A stretch of 64,000 bases of DNA, taken from the NCBI GenBank assembly GCA_035525375.1, contig DATLEI010000093.1, forward strand, positions 1 through 64,000, read 5' to 3'. The translations under genes and the position numbers were made by a program. The notes below the pieces were generated by a model, which was given only the letters and a program-made list of their open reading frames with translations, was not told where the DNA came from and made no database searches. The stretch comes from JALZBN01 sp035525375 (GTDB taxonomy: Bacteria > Actinomycetota > Acidimicrobiia > Acidimicrobiales > AC-14). Positions within the stretch are counted from its first letter, which is position 1; the number at the start of each line of letters is the position of its first letter. Shown here in pieces: positions 1-7,157 of this stretch.

Positions 1-9
1 GAAGACCAG

Positions 10-630
10 TTACCGCTCTCGGACCGCGTAGGTCAGGTGCGTCACCCGCTGCGTCGGCTCGGCGCGCACTGGCTCCAGGGCCACGCGCCGCGCGTCGACG
101 CCCTCGAACAGACGGATTCCAGAGCCGAACAGCACCGGTGAGAGCGTGATCGAGAACTCGTCGATCAGGCCGCCGTTGATGTACTCAAGGATCGTTGCGC
201 CGCCGCCCGCGATGCGGACGTCACGATCGCCCGCGGCCTCGCGGGCCTGGTCCAGCGCGGGCTCGGTGCCGTCGTTGACGAATTGGAAGGTCGTCCCGCC
301 GGGCCGCTCCCAGGGGTCTCGCTTCTCGTGCGTCACGACGAAGACCGGCGTGTGGAACGGCGCGTCCTCCGGCCACATCTGCTCGCCGGCGTCGAACATG
401 CGCTTGCCCATCACGCTCGCGCCGGTGCGCTCGAACGTCTTCCGGGCGATGTCGTTGTCGCGCCCTTCCTCGCCGCCCTGGCCGAGCTTCAGGTTCTCCC
501 GGAAGAACCGCTGCGGGAAGATCCACTGCTGCAGTTCCATCCACTGCTGCCCCATCAAGTCCTCGCGGGACTCGGGCGCGATGAACCCGTCCAGCGACAT
601 CGACACGCTGAAGAACACCTTCCCGGCCAT
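10..630 (-). CDS. RibD C-terminal / dihydrofolate-reductase-like family protein
   Basis: A 206-residue cytoplasmic protein with the fold of the RibD reductase / DHFR-like family. It opens with the family-typical segment KVFFSVSMSLDGFIAP (residues 4-19). A conserved ASVMGKRMFD stretch follows near residue 71, and DVRIAGGGATI near 138 is the glycine-rich NADPH-binding part. Length is normal for stand-alone members, which are usually of unknown substrate and are not true riboflavin enzymes. The stop is TAA at 10-12. The ATG at 630 overlaps the stop of the upstream AHSA1 gene as TGATG, so it is the last gene of an arsR-led operon. The family call is firm; the substrate is unknown. Confidence 0.88.
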   Translation of the reverse strand: MAGKVFFSVSMSLDGFIAPESREDLMGQQWMELQQWIFPQRFFRENLKLGQGGEEGRDNDIARKTFERTGASVMGKRMFDAGEQMWPEDAPFHTPVFVVTHEKRDPWERPGGTTFQFVNDGTEPALDQAREAAGDRDVRIAGGGATILEYINGGLIDEFSITLSPVLFGSGIRLFEGVDARRVALEPVRAEPTQRVTHLTYAVRER

Positions 631-1136
631 CAGTCCTCACCTCCCGTCCGAACGATCTCGGTGACGTAGGCGGCCAGGTTGCTCAGGGTCTGCTGGCCGC
701 CCTCGATCGCGTGGTACTTCTCGACCGCCTCGTCGCGCAGCCCCTTCGTGGGGAACACCGTGCGCATCTCGATCCGGGTCGCCGCGCCGTCGGGCGCGAA
801 CGTCAAGACCGACTCGAAGGCGTTCGGGTCGCCGCAGGACTCACCGTGCACCAGAGCGATCCGCTCCGGCGGGGCGATCTCGGTCCAGGAGATCCACTCC
901 TGATAGTCCGTTCCATCGGGTCCGTGCATCACGAAGTCCCACTCCCCGCCGACGCGGAACGCGAACGCCCGCGTGGTGGTGGTGAACCCCTCCGGTCCCC
1001 ACCACCGCGACAGGTGCCGCACCTCGGTGAACGCTTCGAACACCAGCTCCCGTGGGGCACCGATGACCCGGGAAATCACGATCTCGCGGTCGGCCGTCGT
1101 GGACTGCGCCGGCGCTCCTCGTCCCGTCGCGCTCAT
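630..1136 (-). CDS. SRPBCC / AHSA1-domain protein
   Basis: A 168-residue single-domain protein of the START-like AHSA1 (Aha1 C-terminal homology) family. Visible hallmarks are REIVISRVIGAPRELVFEAF (residues 18-37), then a RWWGPEGF motif near 45 and the late YHAIEGGQQTLSNLAAYV helix that closes the hydrophobic cavity. Such proteins bind small hydrophobic ligands, and in Actinomycetota they are very often encoded next to an ArsR repressor, as here. Both ends are translationally coupled: its ATG overlaps the arsR stop (TGATG at 1134-1138) and its stop overlaps the next ATG. The ligand is unknown. Confidence 0.9.
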   Translation of the reverse strand: MSATGRGAPAQSTTADREIVISRVIGAPRELVFEAFTEVRHLSRWWGPEGFTTTTRAFAFRVGGEWDFVMHGPDGTDYQEWISWTEIAPPERIALVHGESCGDPNAFESVLTFAPDGAATRIEMRTVFPTKGLRDEAVEKYHAIEGGQQTLSNLAAYVTEIVRTGGED

Positions 1137-1480
1137 CAGCTAGTCGTCCTGCGGTGCCTGCTGAGATCCAACACGTACTCGTCGAGCCGGTCGAACCTCT
1201 CGTTCCAGAACCGCTCGAACCCGCCAGTCCACTCGTGAACCGGTCGTAGCCCGCGGGCGTCAAGGCCGTACAGGCGTTGCTTGCCTGCCTTGCGGTCCCG
1301 CACCAGTCCGACCTCCCGGAGCACCCGCAGGTGTTTGGACGCCCCGGGCTGGGTGATCCCCAGCTCCTGGGCCAGCTCGGTCACCGGCCCCTCACCCGCC
1401 CGCAGCAACACCAGGATCTCCCGGCGCTGCTGCTCGGCGATTGCGTTGAAGACGTCCGACGTCGTCGCTGCTCGTGCCAT
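1136..1480 (-). CDS. ArsR-family winged-helix transcriptional regulator
   Basis: About 114 residues with a complete ArsR-type winged helix. It begins SDVFNAIAEQQRREILVLL, has the recognition helix LGITQPGASKHLRVLREVGL, and then the wing VRDRKAGKQRLYGL. There is no cysteine metal site, so it is probably one of the many non-metal ArsR members paired with AHSA1 genes. I use the ATG at 1480 rather than the ATG at 1507, because the longer start lies inside the palindrome at 1489-1510 that looks like its own operator. It heads the operon with the AHSA1 and RibD-like genes and is divergent from the methyltransferase gene. Confidence 0.92.
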   Translation of the reverse strand: MARAATTSDVFNAIAEQQRREILVLLRAGEGPVTELAQELGITQPGASKHLRVLREVGLVRDRKAGKQRLYGLDARGLRPVHEWTGGFERFWNERFDRLDEYVLDLSRHRRTTS

Positions 1481-1488
1481 GCCGCAAT

Positions 1489-1510
1489 CATATGCACATA
1501 TCGGCATATG
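1489..1510. promoter_or_regulatory. Candidate ArsR operator (inverted repeat)
   Basis: Perfect 7-bp arms CATATGC (1489-1495) and GCATATG (1504-1510) are separated by 8 bp. The element sits 8 bp upstream of the arsR ATG and about 48 bp upstream of the divergent methyltransferase GTG. AT-rich dyads of this size in this place are typical autoregulatory sites of ArsR proteins, and this one stands out in otherwise GC-rich DNA. Repression of both divergent units is inferred. Confidence 0.55.
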
Positions 1511-1557
1511 TCAAGGGAAAGAAATCAAATGGCTGGTTCTGCGACGAGAATGGGAGC

Positions 1558-2310
1558 GTGGACGACTCGATCTCTCGCAACCGCCAGCACTGGGAAGGCG
1601 ATGCCGTCCATTGGGTGGAGCGCGGTCGGCGGAACTGGGAGAAGGATGCACCCACGTGGGGCATCTGGAAGGTTCCGGAGTCGGAGTTGCGGCTGCTCGA
1701 CGACGTCGCGAGCAGGGATGTCGTCGAGCTGGGATGCGGGGCGGCCTACGTCTCCGGATGGCTCGCCCGTCGAGGCGCCCGGGCGATCGGCGTCGATCCA
1801 ACGAGCGCCCAGCTGTCCACGGCTCGGTCGCTTCAGCGCGAGTTCGGGGTCGAGTTTCCCCTGGTGCAGGCCGCAGGAGAACAGGTGCCGCTCCGCAGTG
1901 CGTCGTTTGATCTCGTCATCTCCGAGTACGGGGCAGCAATTTGGGCCGACCCTCACCGCTGGATTCCCGAGGCCGCCCGGCTGCTGCGAGCCGGGGGCGA
2001 GCTCGTCTTCTTGGGGAACTCAGTGCTGCTGATGCTCTGCGTTCCCGAGTACGAGGACCTCGCAGCCGAACCAGCACTTCTCCGACCGCAGTTCGGCATC
2101 CATCGCTTCGAATGGCCAGACTCCGACGGCGTCGAATTCCATATCTCCCACGGCGAGATGATCCGGCTTCTACGTGCCAATGGGTTCGACGTCGTCGACC
2201 TCGTCGAGCTGCGCCCCGGTCCCGATGCAGTGCCAGCTGTGTCCTACGTCTCCCATGAGTGGGCACGCCGTTGGCCCTCAGAGGAGCTTTGGCGGGCGCG
2301 CCGGCGGTAA
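1558..2310 (+). CDS. Class I SAM-dependent methyltransferase
   Basis: About 250 residues. The glycine-rich SAM motif VVELGCGAAYVSGWLARRGA and the acidic end of strand 2 (AIGVDPTS) are clear. A Methyltransf_11-type core follows (VPLRSASFDLVISEYGAAIW), then PEAARLLRAGGELVFLGNS. The N-terminal NRQHWEGDAVHWVERGRRNW is a familiar opening in actinobacterial small-molecule methyltransferases. An open frame extends back to an ATG at 1474 but would run through the operator palindrome and into arsR. The GTG at 1558, preceded by GGGAG, is preferred. The last 33 bp overlap the convergent DUF4184 gene. The substrate cannot be told. Confidence 0.85.
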   Translation: MDDSISRNRQHWEGDAVHWVERGRRNWEKDAPTWGIWKVPESELRLLDDVASRDVVELGCGAAYVSGWLARRGARAIGVDPTSAQLSTARSLQREFGVEFPLVQAAGEQVPLRSASFDLVISEYGAAIWADPHRWIPEAARLLRAGGELVFLGNSVLLMLCVPEYEDLAAEPALLRPQFGIHRFEWPDSDGVEFHISHGEMIRLLRANGFDVVDLVELRPGPDAVPAVSYVSHEWARRWPSEELWRARRR

Positions 2311-3081
2311 CGACCAGGCTTGTCGCACGTCTTGTGGGGTCGCGAACGACGCGGCTACTAGTCCTGTTGCTAGTCCCAAACTGATGCGGATGATCTGACC
2401 CGCCAACCCCGCGTTGCCGAGCGAGGCCCAGGCAGTGCCTACGGCGACGCCCGCTGCACCGATCAACCAGAACTGCACGACGTCTGATCGACTCCGAGAC
2501 GCGTCGGGCTCAAGACTGTCTCCAATGCCGTACCACCGGCGAAAGGATCCAGCGTTCAGGATGCGACCAAGTAGGTAGAAGGCAAGGACGGCACCGAGAA
2601 TGTGTCCGGCGTACTGCAGGACCGAGGCCCACGAGAGCGTGTGGTTCAGGAGGGTCACGGCCGTGGACCGAAGCCAAGCAATGTGTTGAGGTCCCCACCG
2701 GCCGTTGTGAGTGAACAGGTCCCAGGCGACGTGGGTCAGTGCGCCGACGAGCGCACTCATCGCCGTCACCATCAGCGGCGGATGACGTTGGGACAGGGCC
2801 CGCAACTCTCGTAAGGGGAGCCACCTGGGACTCGGGAGATTGGCGAACAGCGCTGGTGATACTCGGCGCAGGACGAGCGATGCCAGCACGGCGACGGGAA
2901 CGCAGAAGGCAACAACGCCTGAGATCGAGTGGGCATCAAACGCAAGGGCCGTGCCGTTGAGCGCGTAGGCCCAGTCAGGCGCCATCGATCCGAGAACCAT
3001 CGCCGTCCCGTCGACGGTCGCTGGCCAACGCATCTTGATCGCGAGAACCGGTGCTTGATGAGACGCGTACGTGAAAGGCAA
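2278..3081 (-). CDS. DUF4184 family integral membrane protein
   Basis: A 267-residue membrane protein starting MPFTYASHQAPVLAIK, the signature opening of DUF4184. Several hydrophobic segments follow (about residues 52-72, 100-125, 150-172, 205-245), with histidines scattered in the loops (HAIS-, HVAWDLFTHNGRWGP). It starts at a TTG preceded by an AAGGAGG sequence. The function is unknown; members are small polytopic proteins sometimes compared to membrane-bound hydrolases. It overlaps the 3' end of the convergent methyltransferase by 33 bp. Confidence 0.85.
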   Translation of the reverse strand: MPFTYASHQAPVLAIKMRWPATVDGTAMVLGSMAPDWAYALNGTALAFDAHSISGVVAFCVPVAVLASLVLRRVSPALFANLPSPRWLPLRELRALSQRHPPLMVTAMSALVGALTHVAWDLFTHNGRWGPQHIAWLRSTAVTLLNHTLSWASVLQYAGHILGAVLAFYLLGRILNAGSFRRWYGIGDSLEPDASRSRSDVVQFWLIGAAGVAVGTAWASLGNAGLAGQIIRISLGLATGLVAASFATPQDVRQAWSLPPARPPKLL

Positions 3082-3160
3082 GTCCCTCCTTCAACGCAGG
3101 CTACGTGCCGTCCCTGCGGAAGTGACCGCACCCCTTTGTTCAGAAATCCTCCTCAAATAC

Positions 3161-3189
3161 TTGACCACGGCGCGGAGGGCTGGAATACT
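3161..3189 (+). promoter_or_regulatory. Candidate sigma70-type promoter for the DUF222-HNH gene
   Basis: TTGACC (3161-3166), a 17-bp spacer, and AATACT (3184-3189). Initiation would fall near 3196, giving a very short leader before the GTG at 3204. It lies in the 122-bp gap between divergent genes. The call rests on motif matches only. Confidence 0.4.
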
Positions 3190-3203
3190 ACGAATAGCAG
3201 TTC

Positions 3204-4598
3204 GTGCGCTTCCCCGCTTCCCCTGGTGTTGAGTCCCTCGGACGTGCGGAGAGCGCCGTGTGCCAGAAGCTTTCGGGATTGCGTGAGGCCATGGGTGTCT
3301 ACGCGGCCGGCTTCGACCCGGCACTGATCTCGGCGTCTGATGCCGGGCTGGTTGTCGAGCACGCATCGGCGATCGAGAGGATGGCGGCCACGGTGAAGGC
3401 CTTGGCCGCGGCGCGGGTGTCGGAGACCTCGTTGTGGCGCAAGGACGGCGACGGTTCGCCGGCTCAGGCGCTGGCTCGCAAGACGGGTACGTCCATCGGC
3501 GCGGCGGCAGCGGCGATCAAGACGGGCAAGCGACTGAAGAAGCAACCGAAGGTGGCGGCTGCGGCGCGCCAGGGAGAGTTGTCGCCAGAGCAGGCGTCGG
3601 CGATCTCCGAAGCGGCGGAAGCGAATCCCAATGCCGAGACGAAGCTGTTGGAGAAGGCCAGAGGCGCATCGCTCGCCGAGCTGAAGGACGAATGCGGGCG
3701 GGTCAAGGCCGCGGCGGACGAGAACGCAGACGCCAGGCACCGCCGCATCCACCGCAGTCGCTTCCTGCGTCGCTACACCGACGCCGAGGGCGCGGGCAAC
3801 ATCCACGTCCGCAACAACGTGGAGATGGTGGCCGCGGTGATGTCGGTGCTACAGCCCATCGCCGATCAGCTCCAAACCGAAGCCAAGGCAAGCGGTCGGG
3901 AGGAATCGGCCGAGGCCTACGCCGCGGACGCATTGAACGAGTTGGCCCGCATGGCCGCAATGGGTGACGTCGGCGACTGGGATGACGATGACGAGGCGGG
4001 ACGGGTGACGCCAGGCGGTGAGGGGCCCGCCCCCGGAGCGGCAGCGCAGGGGGTGGGAGGGACCCGTCGGGCGGCAGGACCCGTCCCGCCGGGCAAGACC
4101 GCAACGCGCCGGACGCGCCGGTGGTACAACGCCAGGCTGCTCGGCCGCTTCGACGTCGAGGCCTTCGTGCGGGGCTACCCGATCGAGGGTGAGATGGTCG
4201 AGCTCGTCGGCTACGGGCCCATCCCGGTGGCGGCCATGCGCGACATGATCGAGAGCGGCAACCCGTTCCTCGTCGCCATCGCCACCAAGGGCGTCGACGT
4301 GGTCAGCGTGGCCCACATCGGCCGCAAGTTCACCGCCCACCAGCACAGCGCCCTCGACTGGCTCTACCCAACCTGCGCAGCCAAGGGCTGCGGCAAACCG
4401 GCGCAAGAGACCGACCACCGCGCCGACTGGTCCAAGACGCACGTCTCGCTACTCACCCAGGCCGACCGCTACTGCAGTCGCCACCATTACTTGAAGACAC
4501 ACCACGGCTGGGGCTTGGTGGAGGGCACGGGAGTGCGGGAGTTCGTCCCGCCCGAAGATCCCCGACATCCGGCCAACAGCCCGCCCAGAGTGGCCTGA
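3204..4598 (+). CDS. DUF222 / HNH endonuclease-domain protein (13E12-repeat type)
   Basis: A 464-residue protein with the typical actinobacterial layout. An alpha-helical DUF222 region covers about residues 30-300, including SPEQASAISEAAEANP and the RRIHRSRFLRRYTDAEGAGNIHV segment. An HNH nuclease module follows at the C-terminus. The module keeps zinc-ligand pairs C391/C396 and C424/H427 around TDHRADW, and ends in HHYLKTHHGW. A low-complexity Pro/Gly/Arg linker is at about 265-310. These genes occur in many copies per genome and are often linked to mobile or intron-like elements, but no element boundaries are visible here. The start is a GTG with no obvious Shine-Dalgarno sequence; a later ATG at 3291 is the alternative. 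Confidence 0.88.
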   Translation: MRFPASPGVESLGRAESAVCQKLSGLREAMGVYAAGFDPALISASDAGLVVEHASAIERMAATVKALAAARVSETSLWRKDGDGSPAQALARKTGTSIGAAAAAIKTGKRLKKQPKVAAAARQGELSPEQASAISEAAEANPNAETKLLEKARGASLAELKDECGRVKAAADENADARHRRIHRSRFLRRYTDAEGAGNIHVRNNVEMVAAVMSVLQPIADQLQTEAKASGREESAEAYAADALNELARMAAMGDVGDWDDDDEAGRVTPGGEGPAPGAAAQGVGGTRRAAGPVPPGKTATRRTRRWYNARLLGRFDVEAFVRGYPIEGEMVELVGYGPIPVAAMRDMIESGNPFLVAIATKGVDVVSVAHIGRKFTAHQHSALDWLYPTCAAKGCGKPAQETDHRADWSKTHVSLLTQADRYCSRHHYLKTHHGWGLVEGTGVREFVPPEDPRHPANSPPRVA

Positions 4599-4665
4599 CC
4601 GAGGTGCGGCGATGAGCACTGCCGGCGCGCACCGCCCGGTCGAGACGCTGCGCGCCGGCGCGCCC

Positions 4666-5910
4666 TCAGCCTGCCGGCGTGGAAGCTTCGACGCGCTCAG
4701 CGTCGGGTGCGTCAGGCGCGCCGGCAGACGGGCGCTTCGGTCGCCGTCGTTCCAGGCTGTGCGAGCGCCGGCGCGCCCACCGAATACACGGTTGCTCGAT
4801 CAACCAGAAGGAGACGAAGGCCACGACCACCGACGCGCCGATCGTGAACGCCAGCAGCCGGAGGAACGAGCCGGTCGTTGACTCGGCGACGAAGCCGAGG
4901 GTCGTCACCGCGAGACCGATGAAGAGCAGATGCCACAGGTAGATGCCGTAGCTCACGTCGCCGAGCTTGCGCGCCACCACATTGCGCACAGGCAGTTGAG
5001 CCCAGCGGGGGGCCAGGATGGTGCCGAGCAGGAGGGCGGCGAAGCAGAAGGCGATGACCGTGGTGCCGGTGAAGTGGTCATAGAGCCCGGCGGTTCCGGC
5101 CATGTCACGCGCGCCGGCCACGCTCATGCCCCAGAGAATGGCGACGCCGGAAGCGACAACGACCCCGAAGGCGCCGAGAGGGAGCCATCGGGCCTGACTG
5201 TCGCGGAGGCGGACGAAGAGCCATGCCGCGGTCATTCCGAAGGCGAAGTGGGCGACATAGGTGGGGAACTGAGTGACGAGCAGGAGTCGAAACGACTCAG
5301 GAACCTCCGCCCCGGGCAGCCAAGAAATTGTGAAGGGCACGTGCACCGCTGCCGTCCTCCACGCGATCGACACGACCAACGCGGCACCGAGTCCGATGAA
5401 GGGGTGACGCTGGTACCAGCCGGCCACGAACGGCAGCACGATGTAGAAGATGACCTCCAGCGTGAGGGTCCACACCACACCCAGGACGAAGAATCCTTCC
5501 GGCTGACCGACCGCGAGCCCGACGCTGTGATGGAGGAAAGTCACGTGGAGGAGAAGCGAAAAGACGCCGCCGATCGAGTTGAAGGGAAGGTCAACGGGAG
5601 TGGTGGTCAGCAGCGGGACAAGGAGGATCGCGGCCACCAGGGCCACGTAATAGGCAGGGATGATGCGCGCCGCGCGCCGCACTCCATAGGCACGCACGTT
5701 GCCAAAACTCCCGCCCGCGAGGGCGGTGGGCAGGAAGAGCACGAACCCACTGATGACGAAAAAGAAGTCAACGCCCATGTATCCGGATATGAAGACGTTA
5801 CGGATAAAGCCGCCGCCCAGCGGTGGCCGGCCCGACCCGTAACTGACGTGGTAGAAGACGACGGTGAGCGCGGCTAGCGCCCGCAGGCCGTCGACCGCAG
5901 GCACGAGCAC
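4666..5910 (-). CDS. Acyltransferase 3 family membrane protein (OafA/YrhL-like)
   Basis: A 414-residue polytopic protein with about ten membrane segments. The N-terminal VDGLRALAALTVVFYHVS holds the conserved histidine H21, and MGVDFFFVISGFVLFLP and VRRAARIIPAYYVAL are family hallmarks. It ends in a charged Arg/Ser/Pro tail (about 370-414). Family members move acetyl or other acyl groups across the membrane onto exported glycans such as O-antigen or exopolysaccharide. It is probably the last gene of the minus-strand unit with the FkbM methyltransferase and the multi-module glycosyltransferase. The GTG at 5910 sits just before the conserved segment. An open frame upstream lacks an ATG, GTG or TTG as far as I read it. 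Confidence 0.9.
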   Translation of the reverse strand: MLVPAVDGLRALAALTVVFYHVSYGSGRPPLGGGFIRNVFISGYMGVDFFFVISGFVLFLPTALAGGSFGNVRAYGVRRAARIIPAYYVALVAAILLVPLLTTTPVDLPFNSIGGVFSLLLHVTFLHHSVGLAVGQPEGFFVLGVVWTLTLEVIFYIVLPFVAGWYQRHPFIGLGAALVVSIAWRTAAVHVPFTISWLPGAEVPESFRLLLVTQFPTYVAHFAFGMTAAWLFVRLRDSQARWLPLGAFGVVVASGVAILWGMSVAGARDMAGTAGLYDHFTGTTVIAFCFAALLLGTILAPRWAQLPVRNVVARKLGDVSYGIYLWHLLFIGLAVTTLGFVAESTTGSFLRLLAFTIGASVVVAFVSFWLIEQPCIRWARRRSHSLERRRPKRPSAGAPDAPDAERVEASTPAG

Positions 5911-6026
5911 GCGCGGTGGCCTCGCCGCCGGATCGCCGGCCGCCCGGTTGCCGCCCGCCGCATCGTCGCCCTCGATCGGAGCAGGAGCGGAGGCGGGAGC
6001 GAAAACGGGGCGTTGCCGTTCCGTCG

Positions 6027-7157
6027 CTAGCCCTCGGGCCGTCGCACCCGGCGCCGCAGGTCAAGGGCACGGCGGGCTGACTTCTTCGCCATCGAGGCGG
6101 TTTGGGGAAAGCGCTCGGAGAGCCGGGTCAGACGGCGCGCCACCGCAAGCCCCGCGGGCGCTACCCCTTCGAGCATCTCGCGAGCTTCGCCGGCCTGCAC
6201 CTGGAGGGCGGCCATCTCGTTGCGCAACTGCTCGTAACGGCCCCGCACCTCGTTGATCAGCGACCGCACCGCTTCGTACTGCGCCTTGCCGGCGAGGAAC
6301 GCACTCTCCAGATTGCGGTACCTGTCGTCGAGGCGTGCGTACTCGGCCTGCAGAAAGGCAAGTTGGGTGTTGAAGGCCGCAGACTCGGTTCGAAGGGCGT
6401 GGTTCAACGCCCGTGTGGCGGCGAGGTCATGGAGCGCAGTCTCGGCCCGCCCCCGAGACTCTTCCATCTGCTTGGCGAACTCGTAGGGGATGTAATCGTC
6501 GAGGACATTGGCGGGGGCCCGCAGTGGCTCGATGAGGTCACTGTCCTCGGCGCGCACGTAGTACCGGTTCAGACCGTCGAAGGTGACGAACTGGTAGTCG
6601 GCGTCGAGCAGAATCGATTCCCACGCGTCGTGGCTCGGGATCTTCGTGCCGGGCTCGGTCGCTTCGACGAGAACGACGCGCGGCCGCCACCGCTTCCAGT
6701 CCGCGCCTTGAAGGACTTTCGCCTCGTGGCCCTCGACGTCGACGGTGAGGAAGTCGATCGTGCCCTCGACGTGGTCTTCACAGATCCGGGCCAGTGTGGT
6801 CACCGGCACGGTGCGTTCGACGAACGCGATGCCCGCTTCGGTGTGAGACTTGGCCTGCTCGGCGTCGAACGTGGACCATCCGGATTCGGGCGGGCACTCG
6901 AAGAAGGTGAGGGAACCCTCTTCGTCAGACAGTCCCGAGTTCAGGTTGACGTCTCGCTCACGCATTGCCGCCAGGCGCTCGAAGGGAGCCTTCGCCGGCT
7001 CCACGTTGATGCCGCGCCATCCGAGGTCGTAGAAGTGACGGGTCACCGAGTTGTACGTCGGGTCATAGGCGCCGGCATCGATATAGAAACCGGGGACACC
7101 TCGGGGAAACAGGCGGTCGAGCACCACGTCTTCGCGATTCTGGGCGTAGGAGATCAC
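6027..7157 (-). CDS. FkbM-family methyltransferase with C-terminal coiled coil
   Basis: About 376 residues. The N-terminal FkbM domain has FYIDAGAYDPTYNSVTRHFY, then GINVEPAKAPFERL, and IDFLTVDVEGHEAKVLQGAD with the family aspartate and glutamate. After about residue 230 the protein turns into a long heptad-rich helix (about 230-335), followed by a basic tail. The GTG at 7157 forms a GTGA overlap with the upstream gene's stop, which argues against a longer start at 7190. A methyltransferase plus coiled coil beside a polysaccharide ABC exporter recalls chain-capping, length-ruler proteins such as WbdD. That role is analogy, not shown. Confidence 0.88.
   Translation of the reverse strand: MISYAQNREDVVLDRLFPRGVPGFYIDAGAYDPTYNSVTRHFYDLGWRGINVEPAKAPFERLAAMRERDVNLNSGLSDEEGSLTFFECPPESGWSTFDAEQAKSHTEAGIAFVERTVPVTTLARICEDHVEGTIDFLTVDVEGHEAKVLQGADWKRWRPRVVLVEATEPGTKIPSHDAWESILLDADYQFVTFDGLNRYYVRAEDSDLIEPLRAPANVLDDYIPYEFAKQMEESRGRAETALHDLAATRALNHALRTESAAFNTQLAFLQAEYARLDDRYRNLESAFLAGKAQYEAVRSLINEVRGRYEQLRNEMAALQVQAGEAREMLEGVAPAGLAVARRLTRLSERFPQTASMAKKSARRALDLRRRVRRPEG

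Noticed and set aside
3204..4598. DUF222-HNH gene as part of a mobile element or group II intron
   Set aside because: No terminal repeats, reverse transcriptase or target duplication are visible nearby.
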